A DNA stretch of 64,000 bases from Acinetobacter sp. ASP199. GTDB lineage: Bacteria > Pseudomonadota > Gammaproteobacteria > Pseudomonadales > Moraxellaceae. A program made the position numbers and the translations under genes. The stretch lies in assembly GCF_022700675.1 (NCBI RefSeq), contig NZ_CP062182.1, positions 1,240,001 through 1,304,000 of the forward strand, in the 5' to 3' direction. Below are positions 18,057-27,916 of the stretch, piece by piece (position 1 is the first letter of the stretch; every line of letters begins with the position of its first letter). The notes under the pieces were generated by a model. That model was not told the origin of the DNA and did no database searches. It saw only the letters and a list, made by a program, of their open reading frames with translations.

Positions 18057-18935
18057 TTATGGGCGAATTATTTCTAAAGTATAACTATCGAAACTTTTTC
18101 GCTCGACTGGAACCTTAAAGTCAAATTTGAAAGGACTATTTTTGGGAATACGTTGGATGCTCGCTAAACTTTCAATCAGGTATTCTGAAGGTGAAAGCGT
18201 ATAGGACGCTTTAATCACCCCATTGTCTTTTAAATCGAGACGCAATATTGGCATAGCCAGGCTGCGGTCGTGATAATTGATCAACTCGCCCGTGAATTGG
18301 GTTTGCTCCAAACCTGATGCAGTGACTTTAACTTTCTTGGTATTAATCAGGTTGTAATGTTCTTCCATATTAGAACAATTGAACACATCACAAACGGCAT
18401 TAAATGCTGTACCCATTACATGGCTATTCTTTAAGTACTGTGGGTTAAACCAGAAGAACTGAAAGACCAATACGCCGAGTAACACTACATTTATTGCTGT
18501 CCATCCAATATATTGCAAGACAGAGCGCTGACTTCTGTCATTTGTATCTTCTTCCCAGTTCATGGTTGGAAGGGCATTGATTGGCTCGGTACTAAAATAG
18601 TTCAGATTATTCAGGTAGGTCTTCAGGTCAATATTCGAGTTTTCAACTTTTTCATCGAAAATATGTAGCAGGTTGTTGAGGCGAGAAGAAATCCTGCTGT
18701 TATATAAATCTACATCAAATTTTGATGTACTTTGAGCTGGATTGAGAGATTCAACAGTGGCTTCAGGTGTGCTGCTGGTGGCTGAAGCCTGAGGTTCAGT
18801 CACCAGATGAGAAAGTGCATTAAATGAAGTGGTGCATTTGGGACAACAAACCATGCCCTGAGCAATGGTTAACTGGGCAACCGTTACTTTGTAGATTGTG
18901 GAACAAGTCGGGCAGAGGGTTCGTTTATCACTCAT
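18057..18935 (-). CDS. DUF3426 zinc-ribbon membrane protein
   Basis: 292 residues. N-terminal zinc ribbon with CPTC (8-11) and CPKC (31-34), as in MJ0042-type zinc-finger proteins; a variable linker; one membrane segment near 141-162 (QYIGWTAINVVLLGVLVFQF); and a periplasmic DUF3426 domain at the C-terminus. Function is unknown, but the gene lies next to prmA in many gammaproteobacteria. Here it starts 14 bases after the prmA stop, so the two are an operon. Cysteines at 182 and 186 (CDVFNC) may form a disulfide outside the membrane. Confidence 0.88.
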   Translation of the reverse strand: MSDKRTLCPTCSTIYKVTVAQLTIAQGMVCCPKCTTSFNALSHLVTEPQASATSSTPEATVESLNPAQSTSKFDVDLYNSRISSRLNNLLHIFDEKVENSNIDLKTYLNNLNYFSTEPINALPTMNWEEDTNDRSQRSVLQYIGWTAINVVLLGVLVFQFFWFNPQYLKNSHVMGTAFNAVCDVFNCSNMEEHYNLINTKKVKVTASGLEQTQFTGELINYHDRSLAMPILRLDLKDNGVIKASYTLSPSEYLIESLASIQRIPKNSPFKFDFKVPVERKSFDSYTLEIIRP

Positions 18936-18949
18936 ATATTCACGCTTAT

Positions 18950-19852
18950 TTAATTTTTATGGCGTTTACCAGAAATTCGACACCAGTATTCATCACGCTT
19001 CGCCACTTCTAATATATCAAAATGATTAGAGTAAATGCTAGTAACATCAGTAACTTGTTCTTCAATAACACCGGCAAGTGCAAACTCGCCCTCAGCTTTT
19101 ACCAATTCTGCGAAGTGTGGCTCAAGCATCATCAGTGGACCTGCCAGGATATTGGCCACAAAAACGTCAGCTTTTATTGCACCTAATTCTTCGTTAAATT
19201 CTTCCGGTAAGCCGACATAAAGTCGATCAAGCACATCATTGAGTTCAGCATTTTGTTGAGTGGCCAATACTGCTTGTGGATCGATATCGGTGGCATATGC
19301 TTTTTTCGCGCCAAGTAGCAGGGCGGCAACAGCCAAAATGCCTGAACCACAGCCATAATCGATGACAATTTTGTCTTTAAGATCGGTTTTACCCAGCCAT
19401 TGCAGGCAAAGGAAAGTAGAGGCATGGTTGCCTGTACCAAAAGCCAGACCTGGATCGAGCTTGATATTTACCGCATCTGCTTCAGGTGGCTCCATCCATT
19501 CTGGAACAATCCAGAATTTATCAGAAATCTGAATAGGCTCGTAAGCATCCATCCAGGTACGTTCCCAAGCCTGATCTTCCAGGAATTCATGACGGATTGG
19601 TGCTTCAGGCATTTGTGCACGAATAAAGGTCTCGAGTGCATCGACATCGATCTCTTCACCTTCTTCTTGCGCATAAATACCAGTAACAATCACTTTATTC
19701 CACAACGGTGTTTCACCTGGAAGTGGTTCAAGTAAATCCTGATTCTCAGCATCATCCAGAGTCACGCTCACCGCACCCAGCGAGCTGAGTAATGTTTCAG
19801 TGAAATCAACTTGAGCCTGATCAACCGTAATATGAATTTGTAACCACTTCAC
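18950..19852 (-). CDS. prmA: Ribosomal protein L11 methyltransferase
   Basis: Methylates lysines and the N-terminus of ribosomal protein L11 with S-adenosylmethionine. 300 residues, the usual size. N-terminal substrate-recognition domain starting MKWLQIHI, then the methyltransferase domain with FGTGNH (138-143) and the SAM loop DYGCGSG (165-171), and the catalytic-region VANILAGPL. First gene of prmA-DUF3426, followed by the fis-pur genes. Confidence 0.97.
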   Translation of the reverse strand: MKWLQIHITVDQAQVDFTETLLSSLGAVSVTLDDAENQDLLEPLPGETPLWNKVIVTGIYAQEEGEEIDVDALETFIRAQMPEAPIRHEFLEDQAWERTWMDAYEPIQISDKFWIVPEWMEPPEADAVNIKLDPGLAFGTGNHASTFLCLQWLGKTDLKDKIVIDYGCGSGILAVAALLLGAKKAYATDIDPQAVLATQQNAELNDVLDRLYVGLPEEFNEELGAIKADVFVANILAGPLMMLEPHFAELVKAEGEFALAGVIEEQVTDVTSIYSNHFDILEVAKRDEYWCRISGKRHKN

Positions 19853-19937
19853 AGAAATAACCTTATGTATATCTTTTCAAAAAGCTATTGTAACGGAAGT
19901 TCTGGTGATTGTGCGTTTAGATTGCTGTACGGGTATA

Positions 19938-19966
19938 AATAAAAAAGGATGCCTGAGACATCCTTT
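19938..19966 (-). terminator. Terminator after the first symporter gene
   Basis: AAAGGATG / CATCCTTT hairpin (19944-19951 and 19959-19966) with an A run on the left, just after the minus-strand stop at 19986. Confidence 0.75.
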
Positions 19967-19985
19967 GATAGGTTTTAGACTTTAT

Positions 19986-20873
19986 CTAATCTATATTGGT
20001 CAGTGGTTTTTGTACCTGAATCGGTGCAAGCCGATTCAGTAAAGTGCCAAAAATTGCAGCAAATATATACATAAAAATAGAATAAACTGCCGCTGGCATG
20101 GCTACTGCCGAGCTGCCAATTACGGTCAGGGCAATGGTCATGGCAAGCGTACTGTTATGAATGCCGATTTCAAAGGCACTGGCGCGGGCTTGAGCACTAT
20201 TAATGTTAAGTAGTCGTGGAACCAGATAGCCGATGCCCAGGCTGAGGATACAGAACAAGGCAGTTGCCAGTCCGACCTGAGTCAGATATTCAGTGATGTT
20301 GGCTCGTTCTTTCACAATCGTGGCAATAATAATGAGCACCAGAAAAGTAATCGCAAAGATCCGTAATGGTCGATTCAGTTTTGCTGTTAGACCCGGTGCA
20401 TAATGACGAATCAACATTCCAATACCGACTGGAATCAGAATAATCGCGAAGACCTGCAAGATTTTGCCAAACTGTAAACCGATATTCTGGCTATCTTGCA
20501 TGAAGTGCAGGATCGAGAAATTAATAATTAAAGGTAAGGTAATAGCAGCAATGACCGAGTTGATTGCTGTTAGGGTGATATTTAGCGCCAGATCACCCTT
20601 AAAAAGATAACTAAACAAGTTGGCGGTGGCACCGCCTGGGGAAGCGGCCAAGAGCATCAAGCCGACTGATAAGAGTGGCGGTAAAGCTAATAGTTTACAT
20701 AGTGCAAAGGCAATTCCAACTAGAATAACTAGCTGACAGAAAAGTGCGATCAGTACAGCCTTGGGATGTCGGGTCACGCGGGTAAAGTCACGCGGGGTAA
20801 GTTCAAGTCCAAGCCCCATCATGATGATCGCCAGTGCCAGTGGCAGTAATATGGTAATAAAGCCAGAATCCAT
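19986..20873 (-). CDS. Bile acid:sodium symporter family protein, copy 1
   Basis: 295 residues with about nine or ten hydrophobic helices. The family signature AASPGGATANLFSYL lies at 76-90, and the second inverted half carries EIGIHNSTLAMTIAL, the crossing-helix segment of the BASS fold. Members move organic anions (bile acids, pantoate, pyruvate and others) with sodium; the substrate cannot be predicted. It lies 81 bases after a paralogue of nearly equal length on the same strand, evidently a tandem duplication. No transcription regulator is nearby. Confidence 0.9.
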   Translation of the reverse strand: MDSGFITILLPLALAIIMMGLGLELTPRDFTRVTRHPKAVLIALFCQLVILVGIAFALCKLLALPPLLSVGLMLLAASPGGATANLFSYLFKGDLALNITLTAINSVIAAITLPLIINFSILHFMQDSQNIGLQFGKILQVFAIILIPVGIGMLIRHYAPGLTAKLNRPLRIFAITFLVLIIIATIVKERANITEYLTQVGLATALFCILSLGIGYLVPRLLNINSAQARASAFEIGIHNSTLAMTIALTVIGSSAVAMPAAVYSIFMYIFAAIFGTLLNRLAPIQVQKPLTNID

Positions 20874-20954
20874 CTGTATGCTCCGTATTTAAAGGTCTTT
20901 TTTATCTATTTTTTAGTCCAGCATACAGAGGAAATATGGTTTTATATAGTGTGT

Positions 20955-21845
20955 TTACAAATCTGATAAACGATGCTTGGATTTCTGATAAGTGATTCGC
21001 TGACGGCTCAGGATAAAGCCAAAAAGGGTCGCAAAAGTGTACATCACAATGGTATAGATGCCCGCAGGGATGGCAATGGTATTACTGCCTAATACAGTGA
21101 TAGCGATGGTCATGGCAACAGCGGTATTGTGAATGCCCACCTCGAAGGTACAAGCACGTGCCTGACGGTCTGGAATACCAATCAGTAAAGGTAGGCAATA
21201 ACCAATAAACAGGCTGGAAAAGCCGAAAATAACGGTCGCGATTCCGATGCTATGGAAATATTCCATGAGATTATGGCGCTCGCGTACGATTGCAAATACA
21301 AATAATACAATCAGGAAGCTAATTGCGAAAACACGCATTGGACGGTTAACAGTAATCGTAAGCCTTGGAAATTTAGCTCGTAATGCCATTCCGAAGATAA
21401 CGGGAAGCAATATGATAAAAAATACCTGAACCATCTTCATGGCTGGCATGCTAATGGTGTCGTCACTGTCTAGGAAGAACTGTAAGGATAAATTAACAAT
21501 AAAAGGGAGGGTAAAGATCGATATAAAGGTATTAATCGTGGTCAGGGTGAAGTTGAGCGCTAAATCACCCTTATATAGATAGCTGAACAAATTGGCAGTT
21601 GGTCCACCAGGAGATGCTGCCAGCAACATTAAACCCACAGCCAGTAGTGGCGGTAAATCCAGTACGATACAGATCAGAAAAGCCAGGCTGGTCAACAAGA
21701 TCAGTTGGATAAATAAGGCAATAAAAATGACCTTGGGATACTTTAGTACACGAATAAAATCCTTGACGCGTAATTCAAGTCCTAACCCCATCATTAAAAT
21801 TGCCAGCAGTACCGGCAATAAAAAGACAAAAAATGCCGAATCCAT
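20955..21845 (-). CDS. Bile acid:sodium symporter family protein, copy 2
   Basis: 296 residues, closely similar to the next gene downstream across the whole length (both start MDS-F and both contain ILMMGLGLEL or IMMGLGLEL, AASPGGxTANLFSYL and GIHN-AMTIA). Same ten-helix BASS architecture. It is upstream of copy 1 and downstream of a terminator at 21918-21947, so the two copies probably form one transcription unit. The C-terminal tail differs (basic, ending RLSDL). Confidence 0.9.
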   Translation of the reverse strand: MDSAFFVFLLPVLLAILMMGLGLELRVKDFIRVLKYPKVIFIALFIQLILLTSLAFLICIVLDLPPLLAVGLMLLAASPGGPTANLFSYLYKGDLALNFTLTTINTFISIFTLPFIVNLSLQFFLDSDDTISMPAMKMVQVFFIILLPVIFGMALRAKFPRLTITVNRPMRVFAISFLIVLFVFAIVRERHNLMEYFHSIGIATVIFGFSSLFIGYCLPLLIGIPDRQARACTFEVGIHNTAVAMTIAITVLGSNTIAIPAGIYTIVMYTFATLFGFILSRQRITYQKSKHRLSDL

Positions 21846-21917
21846 ACAATATCCTTTTTATTATTGGATCTTCAGTTTTAAATTCAGTTTAACTTAAATT
21901 ATTAAATAATCAATAGA

Positions 21918-21947
21918 AAATGGGCAAAACCTCAGTTTTGCCCATTT
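21918..21947. terminator. Strong bidirectional terminator
   Basis: Thirteen-pair perfect stem AAATGGGCAAAAC / GTTTTGCCCATTT around CTCA (21918-21930 and 21935-21947), after the small secreted-protein gene that ends at 21971. Confidence 0.8.
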
Positions 21948-21970
21948 ATTATCTCTAGCTCTAAAGATAT

Positions 21971-22315
21971 TTATTTAGGTCGAGGGGGGGTAAAGCCCAA
22001 GGCGCATTTGCCACTGACTTCCTGACCGTTGATCATTGTTGTGGTATTTCCAGAAGCGTCCTGACAAGCGCTATAAATTTCTGCTTCATCACCCATTAAG
22101 GCTGTTTTAGAGTTGGAGAAAAACTGTGGTTCACAGGTTCCGTTCCAGATAATGCCACGATGAGCAAAAGTTACGGCATCACCAGCAGATTTACCTTTAC
22201 AGACTTTCTGATACAGATCAGGATTATAAATCTTGGCAACTTTATCATTCGCAGTTGCCATACCTGTCATTGATAGTGCACCGAGCATTATTGAAAATAA
22301 TATTTTCTTATCCAT
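21971..22315 (-). CDS. Small secreted protein with four cysteines, unknown function
   Basis: 114 residues. Signal peptide with predicted cleavage after ATA or ATAN near residue 22. The mature protein of about 90 residues has four cysteines (near 39, 61, 84 and 103), so two disulfides are likely in the periplasm. No domain recognised. It stands alone with its own terminator. Confidence 0.75.
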   Translation of the reverse strand: MDKKILFSIMLGALSMTGMATANDKVAKIYNPDLYQKVCKGKSAGDAVTFAHRGIIWNGTCEPQFFSNSKTALMGDEAEIYSACQDASGNTTTMINGQEVSGKCALGFTPPRPK

Positions 22316-22539
22316 TTATTTCACCTTTTTTTCTTCGTGGGGCGTCAAACTTACATATTAGAAAATACACAGCTGCATACAATTGATATCAGGTAACAAA
22401 TACAAGCTCTATGTATTGATTTATCGATGTTTTGCTAAAAAATGAAAGATTAAGTGACAATTAAGAGTGTTTAGAAGAAAGCGGTCGAATCACCATGAAT
22501 TAATTCCACTGAATTTGTCAACTTTAGAGTGAAGTTTGC

Positions 22540-22545
22540 TATAAT
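22540..22545 (+). promoter_or_regulatory. Extended -10 promoter of mnmG
   Basis: TG-C-TATAAT with a perfect -10 hexamer 37 bases before the mnmG start. A TTGTCA at 22515-22520 is 19 bases upstream, a long spacing, so the extended -10 probably carries the activity. Confidence 0.6.
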
Positions 22546-22581
22546 CTTCGGCTATTCTTTTTTATCTCTCTAATTACCACT

Positions 22582-24462
22582 ATGCACTATCCTAAAGTAT
22601 ACGATGTCATTGTGATCGGTGGCGGTCACGCAGGTACGGAAGCAGCATTGGCTGCGGCGCGTATGGGTCGACAGACTTTACTCTTAACTCACAATATTGA
22701 GACTTTAGGGCAGATGAGCTGTAACCCAGCCATCGGTGGTATTGGTAAGTCGCATTTGGTGCGTGAAATTGATGCCTTGGGCGGTGCAATGGCGCTGGCT
22801 GCTGACAAAGGCGGCATCCAATTCCGAATTTTAAACTCACGTAAAGGCGCTGCGGTTCGTGCAACACGTGCGCAGGCTGACCGTGTACGTTATAAAGCTG
22901 CGATTCGTGAAACATTAGAAAACCAAGCGAATCTTGATATTTTCCAGCAAGCAGCTGATGACCTTATTGTTGAAGGCGATACCGTTAAAGGTGTTGTGAC
23001 GCAAATGGGTATTCGCTTTGATGCGAAAACTGTTGTACTGACTGCGGGTACATTCTTAGGTGGCGTGATTCACGTTGGTCTAGAAAAATCAAGCGGTGGT
23101 CGTGCCGGTGATCCACCTTCAATTTCACTTGCACACCGTCTACGTGAACTCAATCTACCTGTAGGTCGTTTAAAAACAGGTACACCTCCACGTATTGATG
23201 CACGTTCAGTTGATTTTTCTGTAATGACGCCGCAGCCGGGTGATTTCCCATCTCCGACCATGTCATTTATGGGTGATGCATCGATGCATCCTGAGCAAGT
23301 GAACTGTTGGATCACACATACCAATGAAAAAACCCATGACATTATTCGTGGCGGTTTAGATCGTTCACCTATGTATACAGGTGTGATTGAGGGTGTAGGT
23401 CCACGTTACTGCCCATCAATCGAAGATAAAATTCACCGTTTTGCCGATAAAGACTCGCATCAAGTATTCCTTGAGCCTGAAGGTTTGGATACACATGAGC
23501 TTTATCCAAATGGTATTTCAACCTCTTTACCATTTGACGTTCAGTTTGAATTGGTACGTTCAATCCGTGGTATGGAAAATGCACACATTCTTCGTCCGGG
23601 TTATGCGATTGAGTACGATTACTTTAATCCACAAGCCTTGAAATTCACGCTTGAAACCAAAGCAATCAATAACTTGTACTTCGCGGGTCAAATCAACGGT
23701 ACGACTGGTTATGAAGAAGCAGGCGCGCAAGGTTTACTTGCAGGCTTGAACGCGGCACGCCGTGCATGGGATCAAGAGCAATGGACGCCAAAGCGTGATG
23801 AAGCGTACATGGGTGTATTGGTTGATGACTTGATCACACTAGGTACGAAAGAACCGTACCGCATGTTTACCTCCCGTGCAGAATATCGTTTGATGCTTCG
23901 TGAAGATAATGCAGACCAACGTTTAACACCAATCGGTCGTGAAATGGGTCTAGTTGATGACGAGCGTTGGGCAGCTTACTGTGAAAAAATGGAAGCAGTT
24001 GAGCGTGAAACAGGTCGCTTGCAACACCTTTGGGCTGCACCAAACAACCCAATGGGTAAAAAATTCGTTGAAATGACGGGTGCTGATCTTTCTAAAGAGT
24101 GTTCTGCGATTGATTTATTGAAACGTCCAAACATTACATTTGCTCAAATTGCTGAACTGACAGGTTCTGAAGTCTCTGCGCAAGTGGGTGATCAGATTGA
24201 GATTGCGGTGAAATACGAAGGTTATATCAACCGTCAGCATCAAGATGTTGCGCAAATGAAGCGTTTGGAAGAAACCAAGATTCCTGCTGATTTTGATTAT
24301 GATGTGGTTTCAGGTTTATCTCGTGAAATTACTTTGAAGTTAAAAGACGTGCGCCCTGAAACTTTAGCGCAAGCAAACCGTATTCCGGGTGTCACACCTG
24401 CAGCGGTGCAATTGGTGATGATCACGATTCGTAAGAATGCCCAAGCGAAAAAATCTGCATAA
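22582..24462 (+). CDS. mnmG: tRNA uridine-5-carboxymethylaminomethyl modification enzyme, FAD subunit
   Basis: With MnmE it modifies the wobble uridine of several tRNAs (cmnm5U). 626 residues, as in E. coli (629). FAD-binding GGGHAG at 13-18 after the strand DVIVIGG, the CNPAIGG segment (47-53) with the conserved cysteine, and the C-terminal helical MnmE-binding part starting after GYINRQ. The gene is alone, with an extended -10 promoter and a strong terminator; in E. coli it sits beside the origin, which is not seen here. Confidence 0.98.
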   Translation: MHYPKVYDVIVIGGGHAGTEAALAAARMGRQTLLLTHNIETLGQMSCNPAIGGIGKSHLVREIDALGGAMALAADKGGIQFRILNSRKGAAVRATRAQADRVRYKAAIRETLENQANLDIFQQAADDLIVEGDTVKGVVTQMGIRFDAKTVVLTAGTFLGGVIHVGLEKSSGGRAGDPPSISLAHRLRELNLPVGRLKTGTPPRIDARSVDFSVMTPQPGDFPSPTMSFMGDASMHPEQVNCWITHTNEKTHDIIRGGLDRSPMYTGVIEGVGPRYCPSIEDKIHRFADKDSHQVFLEPEGLDTHELYPNGISTSLPFDVQFELVRSIRGMENAHILRPGYAIEYDYFNPQALKFTLETKAINNLYFAGQINGTTGYEEAGAQGLLAGLNAARRAWDQEQWTPKRDEAYMGVLVDDLITLGTKEPYRMFTSRAEYRLMLREDNADQRLTPIGREMGLVDDERWAAYCEKMEAVERETGRLQHLWAAPNNPMGKKFVEMTGADLSKECSAIDLLKRPNITFAQIAELTGSEVSAQVGDQIEIAVKYEGYINRQHQDVAQMKRLEETKIPADFDYDVVSGLSREITLKLKDVRPETLAQANRIPGVTPAAVQLVMITIRKNAQAKKSA

Positions 24463-24473
24463 GATTTTGAAGT

Positions 24474-24502
24474 AAAAAACCCGCAGAGATGCGGGTTTTT
24501 TG
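24474..24502 (+). terminator. Terminator of mnmG
   Basis: CCCGCA-GAGA-TGCGGG hairpin (24480-24495) followed by TTTTTT, 18 bases after the stop codon. Confidence 0.92.
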
Positions 24503-24735
24503 TATCTGAAAATAGGTGTATTAAAAATAACGATTGAACTATTGATGGCAGATATCATTCATTTAAGTACTTAAAATAATTGAATAAATAACAACTTATA
24601 TAAAATAAAGATCATAAATTAAGGTTTTATATATAAGTTTGGTGGTGTAAAGGGATTTTTGCTTACTGTAATTCCGACCATTGTCGTGGTGTTTATCTGT
24701 GCCTAAAAGAAACACAATCGGCGCATATTTTTACG

Positions 24736-25956
24736 ATGCTCTACATGGATGGTATTCGAATGCTCAAGATCAACTCGGAAAAACTGCGTAAAACACTGAT
24801 TGTGTTTTTATGCTTTTGGGTGGCATTTTTTGAAGGTTTTGATTTGCAGGTACCCGGCATTGCAGCACAAGGCATTGCAGCAAGTTATGCTTTAGATCAA
24901 GTGCAGATGGGTTATGTATTTAGCTTGGGTGTGTTTGGTATGTTGTTTGGTGCTTTCTTTGGTGGGCGCTTAGCTGATTATTTGGGTCAGAAAAAAGTAT
25001 TGATGTTGTCGATTGCAATTTTCGGCGTATTTATGGCGCTGACAGCGGTCGCACCGAATGTTGAAACTTTATATTTGGCACGTTTCTTTACAGGTCTGGG
25101 CTTAGGCGCTGCAATGCCAACCATGATTTCAGTAGTGGGTGATGAGGCAACAGAAGAAAATCGCGGTAAATTAAATAGTCTGATGTATTGTGGTTTGCCT
25201 GTTGGGGCAATTTGTGTTGCAGGTCTTGCGATTCTATTTAAAGATATTTCGTGGCAAACGCTATTTTTGATTGGTGGATTAACTCCATTGGTGTTAATTC
25301 CATTGATGGCTGTGATTTTAAAAGACAAGCAAAAAGTGCAAGTTCGGGATGCATCTGCTGAAAATGTGCCGAATATGGTCGAGGTTTTATTCCAGCAAGC
25401 ACAGTATAAAAAGACCTTGCCGCTGTGGGTGGGCTTCTTTTTCACCTTGATGATTAACTATATTTTAATTAGCTGGTTACCAAACTTGCTGATGCAACAA
25501 GGTCTAGAGCGTCAGCAGGCATTTATGGTGATGTTGATGTTCCAAGTTGGTGCTGTGGTAGGTACGCTTGGTTTGGGGTATTTGTTGGACCGTTTAAAAT
25601 TATGGCAAATGGCTGTCATTATCTATACAGGCTTGTTTATTGCATTGTCGCTTTTATTTACGACAAATGTTGTTGCAGTGCTGATTATCGCTGGGGTCAT
25701 GGGTGGGATATTTTCTACAGGCGGTCAATCTATTTTGTATGGAATCTCTCCTATTTTTTATCAAGGTGCTGGCAAAGTAACGGGTGTGGGGAGTGCAATT
25801 TCATTGGGTCGTTTAGGTGCAATGACTGGGCCGTTGCTGACAGGTAAAATTTTAGCCTTAGGCTTGGGGACAACAGGTATTTTAATGGCATCGCTGCCTT
25901 CGGTAGTGGTAGCTGCGGTAGCTGTTACAGCCTTGTCTCGCTATAAATCTAAATAA
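24736..25956 (+). CDS. MFS transporter, probable aromatic-acid:proton symporter type
   Basis: 406 residues, twelve hydrophobic segments. The first helix carries FFEGFDLQVPGIA, the D-containing motif typical of the AAHS (aromatic acid:H+ symporter) and MhpT/PcaK-like group, and the loop GGRLADYLGQKK fits the MFS GxLaDrxGrk motif. Substrates in that group are benzoate, protocatechuate or phenylpropionates; which one cannot be said, and no catabolic gene is next to it. The start is uncertain: ATG codons at 24736, 24745 and 24760 are in frame, none with a convincing Shine-Dalgarno sequence. Confidence 0.85.
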   Translation: MLYMDGIRMLKINSEKLRKTLIVFLCFWVAFFEGFDLQVPGIAAQGIAASYALDQVQMGYVFSLGVFGMLFGAFFGGRLADYLGQKKVLMLSIAIFGVFMALTAVAPNVETLYLARFFTGLGLGAAMPTMISVVGDEATEENRGKLNSLMYCGLPVGAICVAGLAILFKDISWQTLFLIGGLTPLVLIPLMAVILKDKQKVQVRDASAENVPNMVEVLFQQAQYKKTLPLWVGFFFTLMINYILISWLPNLLMQQGLERQQAFMVMLMFQVGAVVGTLGLGYLLDRLKLWQMAVIIYTGLFIALSLLFTTNVVAVLIIAGVMGGIFSTGGQSILYGISPIFYQGAGKVTGVGSAISLGRLGAMTGPLLTGKILALGLGTTGILMASLPSVVVAAVAVTALSRYKSK

Positions 25957-25968
25957 TTAGTTAGATGT

Positions 25969-25996
25969 AAAAAGGAGCAATAGCTCCTTTTTTTTA
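25969..25996 (+). terminator. Terminator after the MFS gene
   Basis: AAAGGAGC-AATA-GCTCCTTT hairpin (25971-25990) followed by a T run, 15 bases after the stop. Confidence 0.85.
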
Positions 25997-26074
25997 ATGC
26001 ATGATGATGGCGAAAAGTATGTGTTGGTATCGAGCTTTGCTAGAATATTAAAAAATTGAGAACTGACTAAATAT

Positions 26075-26401
26075 ATGCCTTATCAACTTGTAGAGCTTGA
26101 TATTCAAGCCACCGACAACATTACTTGTCCTCATTGTCATCAAGACATTATTAACTGGCAGGAAGAACAATACGTGCAACCGTGCGAACATACCTTATTT
26201 ATTGCGATGGATATTGGCTTTGAATACATCACCGATGAATTTGAGCAAACCATGCAAAAAACTGTAGATGAACTGCATGCCAATGATGACATCGTCAATA
26301 TGTTCGAGGAAATTACTACGAGTACTTATCCAAACTATATAATTCTGAAATCTGATTTAGGTGCAGCAGGGTATTCTCGTTATATTGGTTTAACGGTTTA
26401 A
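26075..26401 (+). CDS. Small cytoplasmic orphan protein with zinc-ribbon-like N-terminus
   Basis: 108 residues, strongly acidic. The N-terminus holds CPHC (19-22) and a later CEH (36-38), suggesting a zinc-binding knuckle, followed by a helical acidic part. No signal peptide. No known family is recognised; it lies between the MFS gene and the ntrC terminator with its own promoter region. Confidence 0.65.
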   Translation: MPYQLVELDIQATDNITCPHCHQDIINWQEEQYVQPCEHTLFIAMDIGFEYITDEFEQTMQKTVDELHANDDIVNMFEEITTSTYPNYIILKSDLGAAGYSRYIGLTV

Positions 26402-26410
26402 ACAAAGCCA

Positions 26411-26438
26411 TAAAAAAGCACCCGAAGGTGCTTTTTTT
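26411..26438. terminator. Bidirectional terminator between the orphan and ntrC
   Basis: AAAAAGCACC-CGAA-GGTGCTTTTT hairpin (26413-26436), flanked by A and T runs, ten bases past the orphan stop and six before the ntrC stop. Confidence 0.9.
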
Positions 26439-26443
26439 AGAAA

Positions 26444-27916
26444 TTAACTTTCAATTTCTTCTTCAACATCATCATCGGCAGTGTCCATGCCAAGCTCTTT
26501 AAGTTTACGAGTGAGGGTATTACGTCCCCAACCTAAAAGCTCAGCTGCATGACGTTTACGACCACGTGTCTGTTGAAGTGCAGCATTAATCAGTGTGCGT
26601 TCAAACATTGGTGTAGCAACATCTAACAGCTTCATTTCGCCGTTCTTGAGTTTCTGGATTGCCCATTGACCCAGTAACTCATCCCAATGATGTGGTGCAA
26701 TCTGATTCAGATTCGGAATTGGAGCGCCGTTGTCCTGCGGGATCGGGATCTGTTTCAGTTCAGGAGGCAAATCTTCCGGATAAACTTCACGACCTGTGAT
26801 CATGACAGTTAACCAGCGGCAAGTATTTTCCAGCTGACGCACGTTACCTTGCCAAGGCAATTTCTGCATATATTCCTGAGTTTCAGGACGTAGAATTTTC
26901 GGATTCACACCGAGTTCTTTGCCTGCACGCGCCAGGAAGTGCTGTGCCAGCATTGGAATATCTTCAGAACGATGTGCAAGTTTCGGAATATGAATACGAA
27001 TCACGTTCAGACGGTGATACAAGTCTTCACGGAAGCGGCCATCATGTACCAGTTTTTCCAGATCCTGGTGTGTTGCAGCTACGATACGCACATCAACTTT
27101 AACTGGAATGTGACCGCCGACACGGTAGAACTCGCCATCAGCCAGAACACGCAATAAACGGGTTTGGGTTTCAAATGGCATATCACCAATTTCATCCAGG
27201 AACAACGTGCCGCCATTGGCCTGTTCAAAACGGCCTTGACGTTGTGTATTTGCCCCAGTAAATGCACCTTTCTCATGACCGAATAACTCAGTCTCGATCA
27301 GATCCTTTGGAATTGCAGCCATGTTTAGCGCAATAAACGGTTTATTGCTACGTGGTGAATGGCGGTGCAGAGCATGCGCAACCAGTTCTTTACCTGTACC
27401 TGACTCGCCATTAATCAGTACGGTAATGTGTGATTGCGATAGACGACCAATAGCACGGAAAACTTCCTGCATTGCAGGCGATTCGCCGATAATTTCAGTC
27501 GATTGAATCGTTGGCGCCGCCTTTGCAGATTCCTGTTGCTGTAATTTAGTGATATGCAGGATGGCACGATTCACCAAAGCCAGAGCTTCATCAATATCAA
27601 ATGGCTTAGGTAGATATTCAAATGCACCGGTTTGGTAACTGGATACTGCTGATTCCAGATCAGAATGTGCCGTCATGATAATGACAGGCAGATCAGGATT
27701 GGTATTTTTCACCTTACCTAAAAAGGTCAGACCATCAATACCCGGCATACGGATATCAGTCAGGATCACATCTGGTGCATCCACACTCAGCTGATCAAGT
27801 GCTGACTGGGCTTCTTCAAAACTGGTGACGTCGAAACCTTCTTCTTTGAATGTTTTTTCTAGTACCCAACGCATGGCACGATCGTCATCAATCACCCATA
27901 TTTTATTTCGCGACAT
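26444..27916 (-). CDS. glnG: Nitrogen regulation response regulator NtrC
   Basis: Sigma-54 activator for nitrogen-limitation genes. I place the start at the ATG at 27916 (MSRNKIWVIDDD, 490 residues), because the codons before it lie in the end of ntrB and are unrelated. Receiver domain with the phosphoacceptor Asp54 in ILTDIRMPG, AAA+ domain with GESGTGKE and the sigma-54 contact loop GAFTGA, and a C-terminal Fis-like HTH (RHAAELLGWGRNTLTRKLKE). It overlaps the ntrB stop by 14 bases, so translation is coupled. Unlike in enteric bacteria, glnA is not adjacent. Confidence 0.95.
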   Translation of the reverse strand: MSRNKIWVIDDDRAMRWVLEKTFKEEGFDVTSFEEAQSALDQLSVDAPDVILTDIRMPGIDGLTFLGKVKNTNPDLPVIIMTAHSDLESAVSSYQTGAFEYLPKPFDIDEALALVNRAILHITKLQQQESAKAAPTIQSTEIIGESPAMQEVFRAIGRLSQSHITVLINGESGTGKELVAHALHRHSPRSNKPFIALNMAAIPKDLIETELFGHEKGAFTGANTQRQGRFEQANGGTLFLDEIGDMPFETQTRLLRVLADGEFYRVGGHIPVKVDVRIVAATHQDLEKLVHDGRFREDLYHRLNVIRIHIPKLAHRSEDIPMLAQHFLARAGKELGVNPKILRPETQEYMQKLPWQGNVRQLENTCRWLTVMITGREVYPEDLPPELKQIPIPQDNGAPIPNLNQIAPHHWDELLGQWAIQKLKNGEMKLLDVATPMFERTLINAALQQTRGRKRHAAELLGWGRNTLTRKLKELGMDTADDDVEEEIES

